Positions 56,471 to 64,000 of a stretch of DNA of 64,000 nucleotides are shown one piece after another. This DNA is from Neocallimastix lanati (nom. inval.) (lineage: Eukaryota; Neocallimastigomycota; Neocallimastigomycetes; Neocallimastigales; Neocallimastigaceae). The notes under the pieces are model-generated. The model was not told the DNA's origin. It made no database searches and saw only the letters and a list, made by a program, of their open reading frames with translations. The stretch spans positions 137,001 to 201,000 of the forward strand of contig JACVTC010000095.1 in assembly GCA_016946835.1 (NCBI GenBank), in the 5' to 3' direction. How positions within the stretch are numbered: position 1 is the first letter of the stretch; each line of letters starts with the position of its first letter. The position numbers were made by a program, and so were the translations under genes.

Positions 56471-57214
56471 TGTAAGAAATTGATATAAATTTTTATAATT
56501 TATTTCTATTTCTTATTAATTAATAATTATTTCATAATTATTATTCTTTAAAAAAATTTATTTCATTTAAAAACAATTATACCAATTAATGTATTAATTG
56601 TTATATGAAAAAATGTATTTAATATAACTTCTGTATTATTTCATAGAAAAAATGTATTTAATAAAATTTCTGCATTATTTTATCCTTCTCTTTTTTATCC
56701 TTTTTCTTTTTAATTCTTTTAGTTATTAAAATCGGTTATTAAAGTTTTTCCGATTAATTATAATTGGTTTTATTTAATAACACGATGATCAATAAGTATA
56801 GATTATTGATCAAAAATCTTTCCAGTTTTTTCTTCTAATCTTTTTCTGGAAAGAATCATTGTTAAGATTAGAAAAATACATTTATTTTTGTAAAAATATA
56901 AATAGCTGTTGATTTTCGTCTTTAGAAAATCAAGAGTTATTATTTTAAGAAAAATATAATAACAATAAAAGACATTAATATTTCAATTAATATAAAATAG
57001 TTATTTTAAAATTTGTCAAAAAAAAAAATAATAAAATATTTAATAATAAAATAGATTAATAAAGTTCTTTTGATAAAAACATATTTTATTTCTCATTCAT
57101 TTAAGGTCTATTATATTTTCTTATAATAAACTCTAATTTTAAAGATAAGTATTAAATTCTTATTTTTATTTTAATTTTTATTTTACTTTTTTATTTAATC
57201 TTAATAGTTTAGTT
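56471..57214 (+). repeat. Element G 3' LTR, probably interrupted by H
   Basis: This direct copy of 50830-51574, after AAGGAGGTGCAA, ends at TTTAGTT directly against the H LTR. TAGTT is the expected left copy of an H target duplication; the right copy would be off the window. Confidence 0.85.
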
Positions 57215-57949
57215 TGTCGAAATTACAACTGAATTAAATTTCAATTTCAATTAATTTCAATTAAAATTATTAAAAACAAAATAATTAATAAAAATTTATA
57301 ATTCATTAATTATTCTTTAAATTTTATTTATTTTATAATATTATAAGTTATTTGATCATCTTAGGACCAGCTTAGGCCTACTGATTCTAATGATATCATA
57401 TTAAACTTAAATATTATTAATAAATAAAATATTTATTAACATGAATCATTTGGTCATGTCATCCTTGATTCATAAATTAATGTTTATGTATTAATTTATG
57501 TTATATTGATTTAATTAATTATTAATTATTAATTACTATATTAAATATTTAAATTTAATATTATATTATATATATTAGCTAATATATTAGATTAAAAAAT
57601 ATAATTTATTTATATTAAACATATTCTTATACTAAATATTATTATTATCAACTTTATATTATTATTATCAATATTCTCAAACCTACAAAGTATAAAAAGA
57701 AAATTCAAATTTATCTTTTTGTCCTTTGTAAGGTTATAGTTAACCTATTATAATATAACTATATATTTTTATTAATAAATAAAAATTTTTATCATATCAA
57801 ACCAATTATTAGTTTTAATTAAGTGTTAAATTAACAAATTTAACTTTATAACTCTTTTATTTTAGTAATTTACTTATATCTATATAGTTATATTATATAG
57901 ATATATCAACCTGATTCCTCGTTAAATTCAACCTGTTTACTTTTTAACA
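57215..57949 (+). repeat. Element H 5' LTR
   Basis: 735 bases, from TGTCGAAATT to TTTTTAACA. An inverted repeat AACCTACAAAG (57680-57690) and CTTTGTAAGGTT (57724-57735) encloses the TATA box (TATAAAAAG, 57691-57699). The gag ATG is only 35 bases after the LTR. Confidence 0.93.
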
Positions 57950-57983
57950 ATAACCTTACCTTAGAAAAGAGAATCACCTTGAT

Positions 57984-59063
57984 ATGTCCCTTTATAATAA
58001 CGTGTGGGCAAACTCCTATCCTGACTTTGCTCCTATGTCGGAAGTAAATAAGCTAAGAACAGACGCTCAGATTACTGTCTCTGAACTGGCAAAAGATGCA
58101 GAAGTTACATTCTTATCAAGAGAAGATTTTAATAAATATAATGAAGATCTTCAAAAGAAACTTTTTACTTTAAATAGGGATAACAAGAATATCATAAAAC
58201 AACTTTCTTCTATTACCAGCATTTTAAATCAGAAATTCGATTTTATTCCTAATGTTAATGCTTCTCAAAATCAAGATGATAACGCTTCTATATCAACAAG
58301 AAGAGAGGCAGACAATGATGTAATAATGAGGAATACTATTCCCAATACACTTCAAGAAGTCCCAGAACCTGGATTTTTCACTGGGGATACTAAGGAAACC
58401 GATCTCTTTTGTCAGCTCTGTGAAGATACTTTTAAGACTTATCCTAACTGTGAATCTACTATGGATGTAAAAATTAATTATGTTAAGTCACGCTTAAGAG
58501 ATGGTGCTCGTAATTGGTATTATGCCAAATATAAAGATAGAAGTCCAGCAACATTAGAAGAATTGATTAAAGAATTAAGGAAAGCTTTTAATAATGTTGC
58601 CAGTAAGAAATTAGCCATGATCCAACTCGCAAAAATTTCTCACACATTTGGGAAAATTAATGATTATATTGATGAATTTCGAACCCTTACAACATGTTTG
58701 AATTGGAATGAAGAAGCTTTAGTTTTATTCTTTTATAATGGATTGCACCCAAGGTTCCAGGAAGAAATAGAAAAAATGGATGAATTTCCTTCTGATCTTA
58801 GTACTATTTATACTAGATGTATTCTTTACGAAAATTCCTTGAAATCTAAAGGTCAATTAAAATCTAATGGTAATAAAAATTTAAAGAAAAAGCCTTCTAA
58901 TGTCCACAATAACAACAACAACAATAATAATAAATATAATAATAATAACAATTATAACAAATATTATAATAATAATTATAATAAAGTCCATAATAATAAT
59001 AACTTTAATAAAATTAATAATAACAGTAATAATAGTACAAATAATAATAATTCAAAAAACTAA
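57984..59063 (+). CDS. gag: Gag, element H
   Basis: A 359-residue protein from the ATG (MSLYNNVWANSYPDF). An N-terminal helical part is followed by a retrotransposon-gag domain at about residues 125-290 (PGFFTGDTKETDLFCQLCED at its start, RDGARNWYYAKY in the middle). The C-terminal 45 residues are almost all Asn, Lys and Tyr, encoded by AAT/AAC/TAT repeats. No zinc knuckle is visible, so the basic Asn-rich tail may bind RNA instead. It ends inside the frameshift signal. Confidence 0.88.
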   Translation: MSLYNNVWANSYPDFAPMSEVNKLRTDAQITVSELAKDAEVTFLSREDFNKYNEDLQKKLFTLNRDNKNIIKQLSSITSILNQKFDFIPNVNASQNQDDNASISTRREADNDVIMRNTIPNTLQEVPEPGFFTGDTKETDLFCQLCEDTFKTYPNCESTMDVKINYVKSRLRDGARNWYYAKYKDRSPATLEELIKELRKAFNNVASKKLAMIQLAKISHTFGKINDYIDEFRTLTTCLNWNEEALVLFFYNGLHPRFQEEIEKMDEFPSDLSTIYTRCILYENSLKSKGQLKSNGNKNLKKKPSNVHNNNNNNNNKYNNNNNYNKYYNNNYNKVHNNNNFNKINNNSNNSTNNNNSKN

Positions 59064-59086
59064 ATGAAGGACTTCACTCGGAGTCC
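59054..59086 (+). promoter_or_regulatory. -1 frameshift signal, element H
   Basis: Slippery A AAA AAC (59054-59060), an 8-base spacer beginning with the gag stop, stem GGACT/AGTCC (59069-59073 with 59082-59086), 8-base loop TCACTCGG. The next frame, -1 to gag, is open and encodes the protease. No downstream loop partner was recognised. Confidence 0.8.
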
Positions 59087-62000
59087 AATTCATCAAAAAA
59101 TGTAAAAACAATTTATTATAACTTTCCTTCATTTGATAACATCACAACCCAAAAACTACCTTCAACTTTTCTTTTATTCCATTGCTACATTCCAACGAGA
59201 CTACCAATTAATAATAATAAATTAAAAATTAAAAATAACCAAAAAATTACATCTGAATCTATGCTAGATTCTGGATCATTTTGTAATTTTATTACAAAAA
59301 ATTTAGTTCAAAAACTAAATTTAAAAATTTATAATTTAAAAAATAAAATTTCAGTCAAAGGTATATCTGGTTCTACTACTAAGATAGATCAGTACGTTTG
59401 GCTAAAATTTCAAATAAAAATACAAAAGAATAAAAAATTTTATTTTAAAAATTACAATGAAAAATTTCTAATAACAAATTGCATACCAACTGATCTACTT
59501 TTTGGTAATCAATTCATGCGAAAATTCAAAATTCACTATAATTATGATAAGAATATATTATATTCTTACTTAAATTATTATTTTTCAAATAAAAATAACA
59601 AAAATCCTAATAAATATTGCAAAAACAATTTATATCTACAGTCGATGAAAAATAAAATTTTAAAAAATTATTTACTTTTTAATAAATCAATAAAAAAAAT
59701 TTAATTATAAAAATTTTTCAAAAAATTTAAAAAAATTTGATCAGAAGTTTAATTATAATAAAAAATTTTTTAATAAAAAACTTAATAACCTTAACCTTAA
59801 TAAATTTTCAAAATTTTGTGATAAATTTAATTATAAAAAATTTTTTAATAAAAATCATTATTTTATTAATAAATATAAATATTATTTCAAAAAACAAAAT
59901 AAATATTTAAAAAACAATTTTAATTTAAACAATGACTATAATTACAATTTTTTAATATATTCCTTCTTATCAAATAAAGAAATTAATAAAAATGACAATG
60001 AAGATCCAAATATTGAAGATATTCCGCCTCAATATCGCGATCTATTTATTGTTTTTAGTAAAGCCGAAGCCGATAAACTTCCCCCACATCGTTTAACCGA
60101 CTGCAAAATAGTGCTGGAGAAGGACGCTTCCCTTCACTATGGTCCAATCTATCCCTTAACCGAAGAGGAAAATAAAGTTTTGAAAGAATATATAAAAGAA
60201 AACCTAAAAAAAGGATTTATTAGACCATCTGAATCACCTGCAGGTTATCCAGTTCTATTCCAAAAGAAAAAAGATGGTACACTTCGGTTATGCGTAGACT
60301 ATAGGAAGTTAAACGCTGTTACTATAAGAAACTCGTACCCCATACCTCTTATTAATGAAATTATTGAAAAGGTTAAAGGAGCAAAGTATTTTACAAAATT
60401 AGATTTACGTTCAGCCTATAATTTAATCCGTATTAAGGAAGGGGATGAATACAAGACAGCTTTCAGAACTAAATATGGTCACTATGAATACTTAGTTATG
60501 CCATTTGGTTTAAAAAACGCACCAGCTACTTTTCAATCGTTTATTAATTCGGTACTAAGACCATATTTAGAAAAAAGTGTTATTCTTTATTTAGACGATA
60601 TTTTAATCTACTCCAAAGATTTAAAAGAACATCATAAACAAGTTAGGGAGGTTTTGCAAGCATTAATTAATAATAACTTATATGCAAAATTAGAAAAATG
60701 CGAATTTGATAAAGAGAAAGTTGAATTCCTTGGATATGTATTATCAGGTCAAGGTGTCACTACCGATCCGAAGAAAATAGAATCAATTAAAAACTGGCCT
60801 CAACCAAATAACTTAAAGGACGTACAGAGGTTTTTAGGTCTTTGCAATTATTATAGAAGATTTGTTAAAGATTTTGCAAAAATTGCAAAACCTTTACATA
60901 ATTTAACCAGAAAAAATATTAAATTTAATTGGAATAACAAATGTGAAGAATCATTCTCAGAATTAAAGAAAAGATTAACCAGTTCTCCAGTTTTATTCCA
61001 TCCGGATAATAATAAACCATTTATTGTTGAATGTGATGCAAGTAACTTTGCCCTTGGTGCTGTTTTATCACAAAAGGATGATAATAATAAATTACATCCA
61101 GTTGCATATTTCTCAAGAAGCTTACAAGGTGCAGAAATTAATTATACTATTACAGACAAGGAGTTGTTAACTATTAGAGAAGCCTTTTTGGCATGGAGAC
61201 ATTTATTACTTGGTGCGAAATACAAAGTAACTGTTTATACTGATCATAGGAACTTATTATATACCCTTGGTGGTAAAATTGGTAATCAAAGGCAACATAG
61301 ATGGCATATGTTCTTCCAAGAATATAATTTTGAATTAATTTATAGACAAGGTTCCAATAATGGAAAACCTGATTCTCTTTCAAGAAGACCAGATTATATA
61401 AAAAATAATGAAGAAACTAAAACCGAAAATATTCTTGACATAAAAAATGTAAAGGAAGTTCCATGTTTTATTGGCGTTGTTAGCGATCTTTTAGAAAGAA
61501 TTATAGAAGCTACAAAAACAGATGCCACAGCTGATGATATTAGACTCTATTTTAGCCCACAGAATATTAAAAATGATATGTCCTATAAACCCTTTAGGAA
61601 AATGAATAAGTTCAAAATAAAGGATAATATTATATTATATAATAATTTAATTTATATTCCTGAAATTTTAAGATTAGAAATCTTAACTAAATATCATGAA
61701 AAGCCTTCCGCTGGTCATCTTGGAATTAAAAGAACTCTTGAATTAATTACAAGAAACTTTTGGTGGCCCAAAATGCAAGATGATGTTATAAAATTTGTCA
61801 ATTCCTGTGAATGTTGTGCAAGAAACAAAATTAATAGACATAGGAAATATGGCTTTCTACAACCGTTGGAAACACCTGATAGACCTTGGAAATCTATAGA
61901 AGTTGACTTTTTATGTGGCCTCCCGGATTCAAAGGGATATACGGTAATAATGGTTGTAGTGGATCGTTTCTCTAAAATGATTCACTTAATACCTTTCAAA

Positions 62001-62953
62001 CAAATTCCTGATGCAAAACAAACTGCCAAAGCATTTATGAATAATGTTTATAAATTACATGGCCTTCCTTATGATATGTATACAGATAGAGGTCCTCAGT
62101 TTACAAGTGCACTTTGGAAAGAATTCATGAAATTACTTAATATTAAATCCAAATTAGCTACAACAGATCATCATGAGACTGTTGGTCAAGTTGAGAGATG
62201 TAACTCCTTTATTGAACAGTATTTAAGAGCTTATTCAAGATCTTATTATCACGACGATTGGATTAATTGGATCTATCTTGCAGAGTTCGCTTATAATAAT
62301 TCAGTCAATGAATCTACAAAAGAAACACCTTTCTTTATTAACTATGGATTTCATCCATCTATGGACGAATATTTCTTACTACCCCAAGTTGATACTAATA
62401 GTAAATTTATTAAAAATGTAAGTACAAGTTTTAATCATATTAAAGATGTCTTATTAAGATCTAAAGAATTATATAAAAATTATGCGGATAAGAAAAGGAT
62501 GCCACCTCCTGTAATAAAAGAAGGTGACTTGGTTTGGATTCAAGCACCTCCTTCCTTAAATATTGAAGATTGTTCTAAACTCGCTCCTTGCAAATATGGA
62601 CCTTACAAGGTAATCGATGTTTTAGAGAATAATAATTATAAAATTGATCTTAAAAAGTCACCTTTTCCAAAACATCATCCAATCTTTCATATCTCTGAAT
62701 TGGAACCTTATGTCCCAACTCCGCAAAAGTTTTTAAATAGAAGTTCGCACAATGAATCCATTAATGATATTATTGAAATTTCTGGATTTAGGACAAACTA
62801 CAAGAAAAACTGCTACGAATATAGAGTTAGATACAAATATAAAAGTTCAAGTAATTGGGTGCCTTCTTATGAAGTTGAAAATAATCCAAGGAATCAAAGA
62901 ATATATCAAGAATATTTAAAGAATAATAGAAAATTCACTTCTCTTTCTTATAA

Positions 62954-62957
<4 letters not shown>
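59060..62957 (+). CDS. pol: Protease-pol region with chromodomain, element H (broken)
   Basis: A protease segment with LDSGSF (about 59265) comes first, then about 300 bases of Lys/Asn-rich low complexity, then RT with YLDD (about 60588) and MPFGLKNAP, RNase H ECDASNFALG (about 61030), and integrase with H-H-C-C (GHLGIKR ... CECCARNK) and VDFLCGLP, TDRGPQF and GQVERCNSF blocks. A GPYKV module is followed by HPIFHISELEPY. The last 60 residues fit a chromodomain (IIEISGFR, YEYRVRYKYKS, NWVPSYEV), which in chromoviruses directs integration to certain chromatin. The region appears broken about once or twice. Confidence 0.85.
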
Positions 62958-62988
<31 letters not shown>

Positions 62989-63508
62989 ATTATACTTAAG
63001 CTATAAATAGTATATTAAATAATAATATTTCAAAATTAAATTAGTTAATTTAAAATTTTACATTTCAAAATTTCAAAAATTTTTAAAAAATCGAAATTTA
63101 ATAATACTTTATTTATTTTTACATTATTATATTCATTAAATTATAAATTTTCACTATATTTAAAAATTTTCAATTTAATGCATAAAATTAAGATGAAATT
63201 TCAATTTCAATTTCAAAATTTCAATTTTACATTTTTTCAACGAAATTTTTAATAAAATTCACACCATTATATTTCTCGATATTTAATTTTATAACAAAAT
63301 TTTAATTTCAGTAAATTTTGACAATTTCGAAATTTCCATGAAATGGCCACTTGTAATGTGTTCTTTAAAGGACTCATGTGACCTTTTTACTTCAAAAAAA
63401 AAAAAAAAAAAAAAAAATTTTTTAAAATATACAATTTTATAAATATAATAATTTCTTTATGTAACGTTACACAAAATCGTCTGGAATCCGATTTTTGTGG
63501 AAGGGCGT
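62958..63508 (+). other. Element H 3' untranslated region
   Basis: A run of A follows the pol end, then AT-rich sequence with repeated TTTCAAAATTTC-like phrases, a second A run near 63396, and purine tract GTGGAAGGGCGT (63497-63508) next to the LTR. No gene is seen. Confidence 0.7.
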
Positions 63509-64000
63509 TGTCGAAATTACAACTGAATTAAATTTCAATTTCAATTAATTTCAATTAAAATTATTAAAAACAAAATAATTAATAAAAATTTATAATTCAT
63601 TAATTATTCTTTAAATTTTATTTATTTTATAATATTATAAGTTATTTGATCATCTTAGGACCAGCTTAGGCCTACTGATTCTAATGATATCATATTAAAC
63701 TTAAATATTATTAATAAATAAAATATTTATTAACATGAATCATTTGGTCATGTCATCCTTGATTCATAAATTAATGTTTATGTATTAATTTATGTTATAT
63801 TGATTTAATTAATTATTAATTATTAATTACTATATTAAATATTTAAATTTAATATTATATTATATATATTAGCTAATATATTAGATTAAAAAATATAATT
63901 TATTTATATTAAACATATTCTTATACTAAATATTATTATTATCAACTTTATATTATTATTATCAATATTCTCAAACCTACAAAGTATAAAAAGAAAATTC
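63509..64000 (+). repeat. Element H 3' LTR, cut by window edge
   Basis: It begins TGTCGAAATT and matches the 5' LTR over all 492 visible bases by eye. The rest and the flanking duplication lie off the window. Confidence 0.92.

Larger units (their letters stand above)
50830..57214 (+). mobile_element. Element G: Ty3/gypsy retrotransposon with one gag-pol frame
   Basis: Direct repeats of about 745 bases (50830-51574 and 56471-57214) bracket a leader and one 1331-codon frame; purine tract AAGGAGGTGC precedes the 3' LTR. The repeats read almost the same, so it is recent, and coding appears whole. The repeat does not end in CA where H begins, so the G 3' LTR is probably interrupted by H and continues off the window. 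No classical TGG primer site was found. Confidence 0.88.
57215..64000 (+). mobile_element. Element H: chromovirus (Ty3/gypsy with chromodomain), runs off window
   Basis: 5' LTR 57215-57949, gag, frameshift signal, protease, pol with chromodomain, purine tract GTGGAAGGGCG, and the first 492 bases of the 3' LTR. The two LTRs read the same over the visible part, so it is recent. The pol part appears broken about once or twice. No TGG primer site follows the LTR, so it may use another priming mode, as Tf1-like chromoviruses do; that is inference. Confidence 0.9.

Overview
This window holds no recognisable host protein gene. It is a nested pile of LTR retrotransposons of the Ty3/gypsy (Metaviridae) type in a very AT-rich eukaryotic genome, with A and T runs of 20-60 bases, AT-only spacers and asparagine/lysine-rich proteins. 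A fungus such as an anaerobic gut chytrid, or a dictyostelid-like amoeba, would fit; the sequence does not decide between them. Similarity statements below come from reading the sequence by eye, not from an alignment.

Layout, left to right: a minus-strand leader fragment of an element lying off the left edge (1-560); an anonymous stretch; a tRNA-like sequence on the minus strand (1959-2031); element A (2048-10160, +); element B (10165-17189, +, looks whole); a solo LTR of the C family (17195-18020); the 5' end of an old element J (18025-19631); a B-related LTR (19632-21532) with an H-family solo LTR inside it; element C (21537-29575, +); truncated element E (29576-36052, -) carrying two H-related solo LTRs; element F (36526-44612, -), an inverted copy of C; element D (44613-50829, +); element G (50830-57214 and probably beyond, +, one gag-pol frame); and chromovirus H (57215 to the right edge, +). 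Target-site duplications show insertion into the same spot again and again: J, then the C-family solo LTR, then B, then A, each placed 13-16 bases upstream of the tRNA-like sequence.

The most interesting material is RNA structure rather than protein. (1) Every gag-pol junction except that of G carries a -1 frameshift signal: a slippery heptamer, 7-8 bases, then a 5-6 bp stem with an 8-base loop. In four families the loop can pair with a site about 13-16 bases downstream, and both strands change together between families (H-type pseudoknot). (2) The A and C/F leaders carry arrays of a bulged hairpin with conserved UCGA/UCGA inner stem and AAAGAU-like loop, with compensatory changes. (3) The C/F leader and the left-edge fragment share a large structured domain with a 35-base identical core and covarying stems. 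(4) The C/F and G leaders share a second structured domain although their proteins differ. These look like uncharacterised cis-acting RNA modules, possibly for packaging, translation or reverse transcription, that recur across families.
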